DNA from: Lutraria lutraria
Taxonomy: Eukaryota > Mollusca > Bivalvia > Venerida > Mactridae
Direction: 5' to 3'
Assembly: GCA_964023205.1 (NCBI GenBank)
Contig: OZ026847.1
Span: 8,802,819 to 8,866,818, forward strand
DNA: 64,000 nucleotides
Shown here: positions 22,474 to 33,130 of the stretch, one piece after another
Layout: each line of letters begins with the position of its first letter
Position numbering within the stretch: position 1 is the stretch's first letter
Notes under the pieces: model-generated
What the model was told of the DNA's origin: nothing
The model's database searches: none
What the model saw: only the letters and a program-made list of their open reading frames with translations
Made by a program: the position numbers and the translations under genes

Positions 22474-23130
22474 GCTCAGGGGTGATTCACTTACGGATCC
22501 ACTGTCTAAATTACGAAATTTATGGTTAGTTTAAAGTAGATTGAGGATACAAATCGGATGTGACAACTTACACATACGGCAAGTAATTGTGTATTTACGC
22601 ACATGATGAATAATACAAAAAACAATTGTAAAAATCGTTATTATACATTTCATTATATTATGCATACGTTCTGTTTTTATTTTTTTGTACTATTTTTTTG
22701 AAAGAAAACACTTTTATATGCATTAGATAGATTTTGAAGTTGAATTAACTAGTTACGTGAACATTTGATGTTATCATTACTATAAAATTCGATGTGTATA
22801 CTATCTAAGGTAAGATTTATTGTATTATAACTATATCTATAATGTGTTTTATGTTCATCTGTAGAAACTATGACTGTAACATTGAGCTTTAATTGTTAAA
22901 ATGTTTCTATACATCGTGATGTCTATGTTTTCATTAGCACCCAATTGTATGCACAATTATTATAAGTAATTTCGAAGTTAGGTTGAATTTTAAGTTGAAG
23001 TTTGGTAATGTGATTGAATGAAACTTAGATTTTATAAACCTAGGAAAATTTCGAGTAAAAAATAACCCCAGTGTCTGATATTGACAACGAAGTTGACATG
23101 ATCCTCCGCTTGCCTAGGCTGTCAAGGTTG
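22474..23130. other. AT-rich spacer, unit 1
   Basis: Conserved among units with little change and no supported gene. It ends in GTCAAGGTTG, the left flank of the TTAA MITE. Confidence 0.5.
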
Positions 23131-23483
23131 TTAAAGGGGCATATCCTACAACTGACAAATATTCTGTGAAAGTGTAAAAATGTGCTAGATGTATATGTAA
23201 AACAATATATAATGGATAATTGCAGGAAGAACATGGGTCATAAAATACTAGTTTAGGTACTAGCCGCAAAAAAACATAGCTATGAATAATAAATCACTTC
23301 CACCCAAAAATTTCCATGGCTAAATGTATGTGTCACAAATACATATTTTTTATGATTTTATTTTTAATTGGATGAATTTTTGGCTGAAACTTTCTTCGCC
23401 GGCTTTTTTCTTCACAAGCTTCTAATTTATCATCATTTTGTCTTAATTCTAAATGCACCAATTTGTAGGGTATGCCCCTTTAA
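23131..23483 (-). mobile_element. TTAA-flanked MITE (family T), copy 3, unit 1
   Basis: TTAA at 23131-23134 and 23480-23483, inverted ends AGGGGCATATCCTACAAC / TTGTAGGGTATGCCCCT. Unit 2 has the empty site with one TTAA at 40116-40119. Confidence 0.88.
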
Positions 23484-23600
23484 ACGTGGCAGCCATTTAA
23501 GACCAAACTTCGATTTTAACCCAGTAGTGAAATTAAACCAATTTTCATGAAATTGCGTGCCGTGGTCAAGTTAGATAATAAATATATATACAAATGTATG

Positions 23601-23782
23601 TACAGTTAAACCTGTGAACAAAGGCCACCCTTGTGAAAGACAAAACGATGGACTTTACTGACGGATGACCTATATCCGGGAGTCATTTTGTTCTAAATAA
23701 TCAATGACGGTTTTTAAAAGAATGATCTTCATTAAAAGGTGGCCATTTTTCGGAGGTGGCCGCTAACTCAGGTTTGACTGTA
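23601..23782. mobile_element. 182-bp pogo/Tigger-like MITE, unit 1
   Basis: TACAGTTAAACCTGTGAAC and GCTAACTCAGGTTTGACTGTA are inverted ends (CAGT start, TA target), with GGCCACC/GGTGGCC further in. Present at the same place in all units, so it predates the duplication. Confidence 0.7.
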
Positions 23783-24203
23783 CATGTCCTCATAATTTAT
23801 CTACAAATGTAACTTGTTTGACTAGATGCCTAATGCCTAACATTTTTATCTCAAAATGGGATGGACAGATTTTAAAACCATTACGATTTTTATAGGTTTC
23901 CATGACAAAAATGGTTTACAACAAGATTTTAAAAAAATATATATTTCTTTGAGTTATTTTCACTTTAAGGTATCTGGCTTGGATGTCAAGTCAAATCAAG
24001 TTTCACCAATTTATAGATTTAAAAACTAAACCATAATTATATACTAAAATAAACCAAGTAATTTGAAACAAATATCACATTTGATTGGTCTTCTTTAAAC
24101 CAATTTTGCACGTAATTGACAAATTTTTGAACAACGATAACCACTCTGTATATAGAAATATATTACAATAAGTAGCCTTAAAATGGCTATAAATGTATAA
24201 AGC

Positions 24204-24360
24204 AGGGAACCGTGTCTCAGTTTTTAGTTAACGTCCTCGGTTCGTTAGATACTTGGCTTTAAAGAAATTCCGTACCCAGAACCCTGCTGTTTATTACGTA
24301 ATATTCCATAGATAAAACATGAAAACAAAAACTATCAAAATTCTGAGGCACGGTTCCCTA
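24204..24360. mobile_element. 157-bp MITE with AGGGAACCGTG ends, unit 1
   Basis: The ends AGGGAACCGTGTCTCAG and CTGAGGCACGGTTCCCT are inverted repeats with one mismatch. No coding capacity. Shared by all units. Confidence 0.65.
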
Positions 24361-24803
24361 GATTAACATTTCCGCTACAAAATATCGAAAACCGCTTTGA
24401 AATCCGTCATCAAATAAGACGGCAATGTTAATTCGAAAATGACACCTACTGTGTTTTGTTTAGCTGAGTAATTTACAAAACATAGGACCTTTCTTGCATA
24501 ACATTTTGTGACGAAAAACTGATTGCTATAACAATAGCGTTGTAATAGCCCTGCTTAAATAGATATCAATCTCTTGTAGCAATGATCTTTTAATATCACA
24601 CACTTTTCCAGAATTGTACAAAAATGCGTTTTTCCAACATTTTTTGCTAAATGTAGTTAGGTATGGTTTTGCATACAACCCCACAATTTTGTTGTGGCAT
24701 TCAATAATTCAATTAATTATTTCCGTGATCCTCGAAGTAGAAGATAATATTATCAACTTTTTTCATAAAGTGTAACAAGTGAATGCGGAAAAGGGCGGAG
24801 TCT

Positions 24804-24824
24804 AACGATAAGCAGCTTATCGTT
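24804..24824. promoter_or_regulatory. 21-bp palindrome with paired GATA-type sites upstream of B1
   Basis: AACGATAAGC-A-GCTTATCGTT is a perfect 10+1+10 palindrome containing CGATAAG on both strands, about 512 bp before the B start codon. It is unchanged, at nearly the same distance, in all three units. A GATA-factor role is inference only. Confidence 0.4.
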
Positions 24825-24896
24825 TCATAGATTGTATTACTCATATCATCCATTTTACCAAGAAAACTGATACATACATTTTATGTGCCATTTGTT

Positions 24897-25026
24897 CCTG
24901 TTAATACATGTTTATGCAAATACTGTTTGTTTTCCTCTTAATACATGTTTATGTGTTTGTTTCCTATTAATACATGTTTATGTGTTTATTTTCCTATAAA
25001 TATACGTGTTCATTGGTTTGTTTTCC
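24897..25026 (+). repeat. Short tandem array upstream of B1
   Basis: About four imperfect 29-37 bp repeats of the form CCTNTTAATACATGTTTATG followed by TGTTTGTTTT. Each contains forkhead-like TGTTTAT/TGTTTGT strings. Conserved in all units 300-440 bp before the B start. Confidence 0.6.
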
Positions 25027-25335
25027 CTGTTACATGTATTCACAACTTATCTGATTAACATGTAAGCATTATTTTATATTTCAAAAAAGGACAACACACA
25101 AAGTCATTTTTTTATTTTTAAAATCAAACAAATATTCGAAATATAAAGGACAATATTTATACATCCATTAAAGAAATGTGCTCTTAATTTGCAGTCACAG
25201 AACAGCAAACTGAACGTGGCACTCACAGAGATAATTGAGGAAACGAACTAGACAAAACTTACTTTATGCACATTTTACAACTCAGAATGTTTCATCTTTA
25301 GTCAATGAGGACGATTGAGCTTTAGTTTGATATAA

Positions 25336-26616
25336 ATGATTCCAACAGATTCTTCACAACATATTGATACGTATAGTCCGACCATGAATGATTATTATGA
25401 TGATGGTAATGATGATTACATGTACATTGGCTATTCTTTCGAAAGACCAGTGTATTTGTACATTTGGGAAATACTCGTAATTTGCACATCTCTAGTCAAC
25501 ATTGTTGTCGTTTGGATTCTACTACGAAGAAAGATGCGCAATCCGATTAATGTGGTGCTTGCAGCCATAGCCATAACCGATTCTTTGACCGGCCTGTCGA
25601 CACTTCCCTCCTACATCATCACGTACAAAAACTACGAACCGCCGTGGGTACCTCCGATGATAGGTCGCCCAAACAACAGAATGGACGGCACCTCTCACAT
25701 GTACTTGGATGAAACATATAATGACGCAGCAGGCCATGTTCAAAACACAAATAACCCTCCAAATGCGACATATCCGAGCTGGAATGATGATAATAACACT
25801 ATCGGAGACTATGAGGCTTTCGATGGTTACAGATTGACAAAACAGGTATGCCGATTGTTTATGATATCTAAGTTCTTCTGGTCAAAATCATTACATTCAA
25901 TATCGATATATCTCACATTGTTTCTAGGGATTCAGAGATTTATTTCTGTCGCAGCACCATTTAGAGCACGAGCAATAACAACAGAAAGAACAATTCTTAT
26001 TTGCATACTGATTTCTTTCCTTTCTCCTATACTACACATTTATCATTTATTTGATGAAAAAGCTAAGTCTGGCAATTGTAGTTGGGAGCTAGAAGAAGAT
26101 GGTTGTCAAAAGGATTGCGTTGTTCTTTGGATTATGTTTTTCTTCCGGAATTTGATTCCATGTTGCGTTCTTTTAGTGTTTACAATTATGTTTATCCTTG
26201 AACTACGTAAAGGAGAAAATACTTTACGAACTATGAATATCACGAAAGGTCAAATTGCCAGAAGAGTCCTTGAAAATCGTCGCATCGCCATCATCGTGAC
26301 AGCAGTTTTTGTTGTGTTCCTAATTCCAGAAATTCCGTATGGGTTTTATCTGTTGTATAACGCCATTGATAAAACAGTAAATAATGGTGAAAATATGGAT
26401 TTGGAAAGCAACAGAGCAATACATATGACTTATGAACTCTTAATGGTGCTTTCATTCCATTCTAAATTCTATATTTACATATTAATCAATCGGAAATTCC
26501 GAATATATCTTGTCCAGATTTTTGCTCAACCAATAAGACGATTTATAGGCGACAAGAGACGTATTACCGTTACATCTACCAGCAGAAATCTCAAATCTGA
26601 TGACCACGAATTCTGA
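25336..26616 (+). CDS. Class A GPCR, type B copy 1 (peptide-receptor type), 426 aa
   Basis: Paralogue of the A receptors with the same seven-helix core. The N-terminus is much shorter (about 38 residues before TM1, acidic and Tyr-rich, no sequons). N55 is 1.50 and D82 is 2.50. The long extracellular loop 1 (about 97-165) has sequons at N143 and N153 but a sequence unrelated in detail to that of A. C172 is 3.25 and GIQRF is at 199-202. At NPxxY the Asn is Lys (K377, KFYIY), unlike A. The tail is only 37 residues. An in-frame TAA immediately precedes the ATG. TTAATTTGCAG ending at 25194 could be a 5'-UTR intron acceptor. Copy-specific residues are Ala132, Leu in CVLLVFT and Ser in DLESN. Ligand unknown. 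Confidence 0.92.
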   Translation: MIPTDSSQHIDTYSPTMNDYYDDGNDDYMYIGYSFERPVYLYIWEILVICTSLVNIVVVWILLRRKMRNPINVVLAAIAITDSLTGLSTLPSYIITYKNYEPPWVPPMIGRPNNRMDGTSHMYLDETYNDAAGHVQNTNNPPNATYPSWNDDNNTIGDYEAFDGYRLTKQVCRLFMISKFFWSKSLHSISIYLTLFLGIQRFISVAAPFRARAITTERTILICILISFLSPILHIYHLFDEKAKSGNCSWELEEDGCQKDCVVLWIMFFFRNLIPCCVLLVFTIMFILELRKGENTLRTMNITKGQIARRVLENRRIAIIVTAVFVVFLIPEIPYGFYLLYNAIDKTVNNGENMDLESNRAIHMTYELLMVLSFHSKFYIYILINRKFRIYLVQIFAQPIRRFIGDKRRITVTSTSRNLKSDDHEF

Positions 26617-26910
26617 TCTGGGATAAATATTTTAAAGCAAGCCAGTGTTGTGATGGACGCCGAAAACACAAACTAGATGAGTTTATTAAGTGTGAATGCA
26701 AATAAAATGAATGTCATGAACATCAACCATTGAAATATATCTATCCGAAAATCTAGACAGAGAATAGCCTTTTCTTTCCTTTTAAATATTTTTTAGTAAG
26801 TAAGTAATATCTTACTATGTCCTAAGTATTTTTATCGCAGTTTATGGCAACAAATCATTCGCATACATGTATTGTTGCGATTTTTTTTACAATCGATCAA
26901 TAATTATACC
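26617..26910. other. 3' flank of B1
   Basis: Carries AATAAA at 26701-26706, absent from units 2 and 3. A 58-bp segment present after B2 and B3 is deleted here. Confidence 0.5.
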
Positions 26911-27193
26911 TACTGTAGAACTGGTTTTATTCGCGTCAGTTTTATTTTCGCTAATATTCGCGAATCGAATACCTCGCGAATTCATAAATGTCGCGAATAA
27001 ATGCTGAGTTATATATATTCGAAAATGAGTATGTCCGAAAAAACACAACTTACGTCAGTTATAGTATTTTATCGCACTTTAATCCTGCCTGACGACGTCG
27101 CAAATTCATAAATACGCGAATAAAGAAAACAGCTGATTTTTAACCAAAAAAACGCGAAATTTTGACCTCGCGAAATTAAAGCGTTCTACAGTA
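26911..27193. mobile_element. MITE with TACTGTAGAAC ends, unit 1
   Basis: TACTGTAGAACTGG ... CGTTCTACAGTA, inverted ends. The interior has many TTCGCG/CGCGAA strings, unusual for the AT-rich surroundings. Shared by all units. Confidence 0.65.
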
Positions 27194-28929
27194 AGTAACT
27201 ATAGCACTCAGGAGTCCACTGAAAAAAGGTTACCAGTTGTTTTAGATATTCGCCAATGTCCAGTGTGTTCCGTTGCATATTGAGTCTCTAACGAATGAAA
27301 TAAAACGTCTTCGTCTGTCTATAGTTTTAAAAGAGCACAGCATTACCTTAAATTATGTGTTTTAATATTCTACTGGTATGTTTTTAAGATCAATTAAAAT
27401 ATAATAAATTAAAGTTCTTTTCCGTGAACAGGTGAGTGTGACTGTCTGGTTGTTAATCTTTTAGCATGAATGATAACTATTGGTTATTTTTGTTTAATTC
27501 TTTTATAGTTGTCTTTAGTGGTGAATGTGTAACTGTACAGAGCTGTATTGTGTTAATTGAATAATGTTATTTTTTTATACTTTTAATCTTCAATTTGTAA
27601 TCTTTTTACTATCTTTGAAAATAAAAAACACTACATGTTTTATCATTTGTATTGATTACAATATAGTGTTAGTTAGTGTTAGTATATCTAAGGCATATCT
27701 ATATACAGTACAATCTTTCCAATGCAACACCCTTAAAGTTTGTAATAGCAAAATCATGTTTTTGTTGAGAGGTTATTAATCTAGAGAGGTTAAGATAATA
27801 GTTAAATAAAGCAGTGGGAAAATCATGCTGTTGTTGAAGAGAGGTTATGGCTCAAGAGAGGACCACTCTGGAGAAGTTACACTGTTTCTCAATTTGATGA
27901 ACGTTATGTTAACCACATTGGTAGTACAAATGTATACGAAAGTAACAAACAATAACTGCTTGCTACAATGCAGAAGAAAATCTTAATAATAGTACGATGT
28001 ACCACCATTTGATCCGTCTAAATATTTAGATGGTATCTACATACGTATAAAGCTTTTATTGTGTTGTCATATTAAAGTATACACTAAAGCAATATCTTAA
28101 TAATTCAGACATACTAAAACGGAACCGGACGGATATCCTTAATGGTAGGTGAAATGCGCGTCAACTTGAGGTAATCTAATTTGATAAAACTGATTTAATT
28201 ATTTAATGAGTAGAGTGTGATGAACTAAAACCCGGATACAGATACGTTTATATATTGAATTTCATATTTATTTCACTTTATCTGCAGCATTCAAGTAAGG
28301 TATGCGTACGTGCGTGTCAAATAATCTTTTCCCAGAGTTGTCGTTCGTTTTCCACCACGACTCTGTAAACGTCTTGACTTTTTACAAGATTCTTGTTAAA
28401 CAATAAAATAAAGCCACAAACGGTTCACATTTTACAACATTGTGAAACAATTTCTTTTGAACAATACATTGGAGAAAAAAGATCTAATGATTTACCAGAA
28501 AATCACAGAAAATATTTTATTTATGAAGCGAGCGCACTTCTTCTAGACGGAAAGTGTTTGTTTACTTTCGGTTATTATTTTCACAAATTCATATCGCTTA
28601 AATGGAAACAAAACACAGATGTCAACGTAAATTACATGATAAATTATGACACCAAATCTACATTTAGAGAAAAACAGAACAGAACATATATTTCATTTTG
28701 AATTTTAACATGTATGTTCACAATCCAGAACTGTATACTGTAACAACAAATCGTGTCAAGCTCAAACAAATATTATACTAGTAACAACGTAGGCACAAAA
28801 ATGTGATTTGGGTAAATGGGATCTAACATTCAGTCAACTATCCATTTAGGGATAATATTATGTCAAACATCATTGATTCATTATTCAATAAATTCTCTCT
28901 CATCTTGAAAATATACAATAAATATAAGC
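27194..28929. other. AT-rich spacer downstream of B1
   Basis: Contains the MITE at 27704-27886. The open frame near 28393-28701 is not conserved in frame between units and is not called as a gene. Confidence 0.5.
27704..27886 (+). mobile_element. Mariner/pogo-like MITE (CAGT ends), unit 1 downstream of B1
   Basis: TACAGTACAATCTTTCC ... GAGAAGTTACACTGTT, same family as 17335-17515. It lies at the same place in all units. Confidence 0.65.
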
Positions 28930-30170
28930 CAATAATGTTTCAGACACGGTTTATCGGTTGGAAGAATTTAACAGATTAATTTGAACATCCTTGGCTTTTT
29001 AAAAGAGTTTTCGGGTAAATGTCGTCTTCTAATTGTAGTTTATCTGATACACTCCAATATAAAATGAAATTCATTTTCTTTCTGACCACTTTCACAAAAT
29101 TCACATGTACGTTGGTCTATTCTTGCACGACCATGTCAAACGGTTTCAATCGGTGGATGTACGGATCTTTGTAAACCTATTTCTAATCTTACAATCCAGT
29201 ATATTTTATCCAAGTAAATTTTTCAAAATTTTGATTTAGATAGATATCTATACACTAACAGTTTGTTGTTGTAATCAATTTCTGGCAGACGTCATCAAAT
29301 AGCCTTTGTTTATATAAAGAATAAATCATTTACCATTATTTTATTCTACTGATTCTTCCAGATGTCACCGAAACAATACTAGTACAATACTTATTTAGTT
29401 GAAATTAGTACACCAGTCAGTCTTACCGGCTGTAACATCACACGTACATTGAAACATTATGCAAATTAGATATCATACAATTATTTCAATTCAAAACCTT
29501 TGGCCAATATCTTAGCATATGAACAAAACGGTTTGCATACAAAGGCATGCGACTCAAATCGCCATAAATCGTACACTAACTTGTTGAGTAATGGTTTGCA
29601 AAATTGCATAAGTATGCTTGAGATGTCTTTTGACTTGATGTATTCCCCTTATTTCGACAGTTTAGTTCAGTATGAAAGAAACTAAAATCAAACAATTGGC
29701 ACATAGCTTTTGGAGAAAATTCAAATTATTTTACGTTCAAGAAAAGTACTTCATAGCTTTTAAAGCCTTACCAATAAGCAATTGCTGAATAAGCCATTAT
29801 AGCCAAATACTTGACCCAAATGATTGAAATTTTCAACTACATATATACATATACATTTGCAAATTTGCACCGTTATAAAACCATTGTTTATTTAAATCAA
29901 GTCTTCCTCGTTTAAAGAATACCATGGTCTTTGATTAGTCAGTGTTTACAGTGAAGCCTCAATGATTTCTTTATGATAACAAAGTTCAAACTTTGATTTA
30001 ATTGTTCAACAGATTCGACCATTAAAGCCACATCGTCAACATACAATAACAGTATTAACAACAATTCATTAAGTTCTACACAAGCATTAAGATTGTTACG
30101 AAGTGAAGCCGATAAAGGGGAACAGTGTTTATCGCAATAAAACACTATTTCGGCGTGTTCAGTTAGATAT
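28930..30170 (-). mobile_element. LINE (non-LTR retrotransposon) relic with reverse-transcriptase motif, unit 1
   Basis: In minus-strand order: a reverse-transcriptase palm fragment with LLLYVDDVALM (around 30045-30010), a damaged YGELGR-type segment (about 29575-29540, intact in units 2 and 3), and a C-terminal Cys/His motif (CEFC, ENEFHFILEC; about 29115-29050). This order is that of LINE ORF2 downstream ends. Frameshifts and stops break the frame. The element is 5'-truncated and not functional. Confidence 0.72.
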
Positions 30171-30426
30171 TTTTTTTGCTTGATGTGAAAATATGATATT
30201 CAATCTTTGTGAATAACTTAAAACTTTTGCTATAGCGTAATTAAGCAATCACAATATAAATACACTATTTTGTTTCCGTTTTAGCGAAATGTAGGTAATT
30301 TCAGAATCAATGCAAACTGCATAGTACACTTTTGTATTTGGTAATACCTTTTTGATTGTATACATGTAGTTTGTGTATGTGAAATAAAAGCAGATTGTTT
30401 GAAGTACAAACAGACATTCCTTATTT

Positions 30427-30660
30427 GAATCACAGTTTCCACCAACCATCATATTCAACAGCATCACGTCTCTAGTTCATATGTTTGGATAGACACAACA
30501 ACAACAGTGTATGTGTACATGTCATTTAATATAAATGACGAGATCAATATAATATAGTAAACAAAACATTTCTATCCATACATAGGTGGGGTACAACCGC
30601 CATCAGCAATATATAGAAGAGATATCTCTAAATATTGCCCCCACCCCAGAGTCCTTATTT
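30427..30660. mobile_element. 226-bp insertion with 8-bp duplication, unit 1 only
   Basis: CCTTATTT at 30419-30426 is repeated at 30653-30660. Unit 2 has a single copy at the matching site (about 48192). The ends show no clear inverted repeats. An 8-bp duplication suggests hAT. Confidence 0.55.
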
Positions 30661-31440
30661 ATATCATGCTTTTTTTATGAAAACACAAAAATACTTTTAT
30701 CAGTAATATGTAACCATAGCAACCAAAATTTAGTGACTCAATAACTGTTCACCCTTTAGATAGTATGATTTTAGCTATCGGGGTTCCAGGTATATGAACC
30801 AATACATCTACTTATCATTGTTTATCACACTAGAGCATTCCTAGGTAAAAGTTCGCCTCACATCGGTATTACAATACAGATACACCCAGCAGGCTTCGAG
30901 CAGCAGCAGGAGTGCCAAGGATGAACATCTAATGCAAGGCCCAATATAACTTGCATACGGCTTAAATAAGTAATCATTATACCTTGGTCGTTCTATATTA
31001 AACTAGTAGAGGGAACCATAGTGGAAGAAATTTATAATAGCATTAAAACCACCTATTTACAAGTTTAACTTGATATTAAAGAATGAGTCTATTGCCATGG
31101 AAATAAAACATGTGAAAGCATTAAAATTTAAAAAGTTGTTCATTTCTTCAAATACATTTGACTATCATGTGTTTTTAAAAAATACTCAAGGAAGACATTT
31201 TTAAAATTAATTCTAATGTGTTACCATGGCAACCTAATAATACATTTATGAATATCTGCCATGTGCTTTTTCATTACATATACAACAAAACTGATCACGT
31301 ATCATCCAATCAATGGATGAAAAATAGCTTCTTTTTGAAGCAAACTTTATATTAAACGTTCCTATAAGATCAGTAAATTTAAGACGACATGCCTTGTTGA
31401 TTTAAGTGATTTTTGCTACGAGTATGTGCCAGAAAGTGTT
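30661..31440. other. AT-rich spacer at the end of unit 1
   Basis: No gene. It contains the X-box-like palindromes at 30710-30724 and 31220-31234; the matching stretch of unit 2 (48200-48984) has both. Confidence 0.5.
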
Positions 31441-31540
31441 GCTGACATATACATGGACACAGCTAAGGTTTGACAGGAATTGGAGTATTTTTGTCCAATT
31501 TTAAACTTTTCACTATTAATAAAAACGTAATACATAAATA

Positions 31541-31605
31541 ACACATTTCTGAGAGGGCGTTATTAAAAATTATCAGCGCGTTTTATAACGCCTTTCAAGA
31601 AATGT
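31541..31605. repeat. 65-bp hairpin, unit 2
   Basis: CACATTTCTGAGAGGGCGTTAT pairs with ATAACGCCTTTCAAGAAATG plus TG over about 22 bp. It occurs in units 2 and 3 but not unit 1, within a segment of about 430 bp that unit 1 lacks. Confidence 0.6.
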
Positions 31606-31994
31606 GAAAATTATTTTATTACACCGAAGATTTCATCGAAATTTAAAAAGTAAATATGATGTCACAACATATTAATAAGCAATGGCATTACATAGACAGT
31701 CAAGCTTTTACCCACACTTCAAAATCGGTAAACGAAATTTTGGATTAACTAAAAGTATTTTCAAGTTGAATCTACAATATTGAACATATTTTATTAAGAA
31801 CAACCCGTCAAATAAATGGGAAATGATTTAATAAACGAAAATCCGTTTGGACCGTACGCACATCATTTCTGCGCACGTGTTATTGAAATGTGTAACAAAA
31901 AGATTAATGCCCACTCATATATACGACTTTACATTTGAAATGGGAGTGAGGTACTATAAATTATAATATTAGACATTATTGTACACGCTCGACG

Positions 31995-33130
31995 TTTATA
32001 TAGAACAGAACAGTACAGAAATAATTGGATTTGTACATAAGTACATCATCTGCATATATAATACAAACATAAATTTACAATATACAATCAGTCACGTTAT
32101 ACCTAGATTATTATACAACTACAAAAAAAGGTCAAATTATTGTCAGTGAAGATGAACAGAGTTGTTACATGTTATTCGTCAATGAATTTTTCAATCGTAT
32201 GGCTTCTGTTATAAATAAAGATACTTTAACTAATAATTGTTTATTTTGAGAATTTAATAATTCTAAAAATTTAAACAAAGATGGTTTATTATAAAATTAT
32301 GGTTTGATATATTTCTTACGTAAGTTAACATAGAAAAAAGGACATTGGCATACAAAATGTAATTCGTCTTCTATATCGTTTTTGTACACATTTGACAATA
32401 TCTATTATAATGAGGTGTATTTGTTCTTGAATAACGTCCGGTATGAATGAATAAAGGGAGGCCAGCTTGACAATATCTATTATAATGAGGTGTATTTGTT
32501 CTTGAATAACGTCCGGTATGAATGAATAAAGGGAGGCCAGCTTGACAATATCTATTATAATGAGGTGTATTTGTTCTTGAATAACGTCCGGTATGAATGA
32601 ATAAAGGGAGGCCAGCGAGTCGTAATCTACAGAAACAAAATCGATATTTCCTTGGTAATACATTTAAATAATCTTCATAATGGAAACAAGTTTTACAGTA
32701 AAAATAATTATTTAAAGTTCTACTATGTTCTACATTATAAAACCATTCTTGTTTAAAAGTATCGATGACTCTAGCTTCAAAAACAGAAACATTTTTTTAC
32801 ATCAATTGAACCAACATCATTCAAAGCATAGCTAAACCCACACTTGTTTAATATATTTTTAACATCAGAAACCCAATTAGACAAACCATTATCACTATCT
32901 TTTATACTAATTTCATGCATGGTTTTCAATATAATATTTTCAGAACTATTAACTCTTAACCAGTATTTAATAAGTATCACGTAACGTTTAATATACAAAG
33001 GGTAACGCCCTAATTCACCATATACAGCTATATTAGGTGTACTTTTACTAACTTTTAGAATAGCTTTACAAAATATCAATTGTATTCGTTCAACTTCCGG
33101 AGATTTTGTATTTCATATATATATATAGGT
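31995..33130 (-). mobile_element. Second LINE relic, 3' end only, unit 2
   Basis: Minus strand: a 100-codon frame at 33079-32777 with VYGELGRYPLYIKR and NWVSDVKNIL, then the 75-bp minisatellite, then a Cys/His motif EDELHFVCQC (about 32390-32340) and LRKKYIKP. These are LINE ORF2 C-terminal motifs. The frame is shifted between segments. It ends near a GAACAGAACAG repeat at the 3' side. Absent from unit 1. Confidence 0.72.
32392..32616 (-). repeat. Minisatellite: three exact 75-bp repeats (unit 2)
   Basis: TTGACAATATCTATTATAAT... repeats with period 75 at 32392, 32467 and 32542, without mismatch. On the minus strand each repeat encodes 25 residues in frame. Unit 3 has two repeats. Confidence 0.95.

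Larger units (their letters stand above)
14490..31440 (+). repeat. Tandem receptor unit 1 (GPCR A1 + B1)
   Basis: First of three direct repeats of about 17 kb. Homology to unit 2 starts near GCTGACATATACATG (14544) and runs through both receptors to the minus-strand LINE relic and the 31.1-31.4 kb tail. Unit-1-only insertions are the 538-bp element in a SINE (15723-16260), the hairpin at 16565-16692, the MITE at 17335-17515, the hAT-like element (17605-19005) and the 226-bp insertion at 30427. It lacks the LINE relic with the minisatellite present at the start of units 2 and 3. The left edge is accurate to about 50 bp. Confidence 0.88.

Noticed and set aside
28393..28701. 102-codon + frame downstream of B1 (and counterpart near 62307)
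   Set aside because: Unit 2 has indels that shift the frame, and a different frame is open there; the composition shows no domain.
32325..32663. 112-codon minus frame containing the 75-bp repeats
   Set aside because: It is a LINE relic extended by a minisatellite; the true LINE Cys/His motif is in another frame, so this is not a functional gene.
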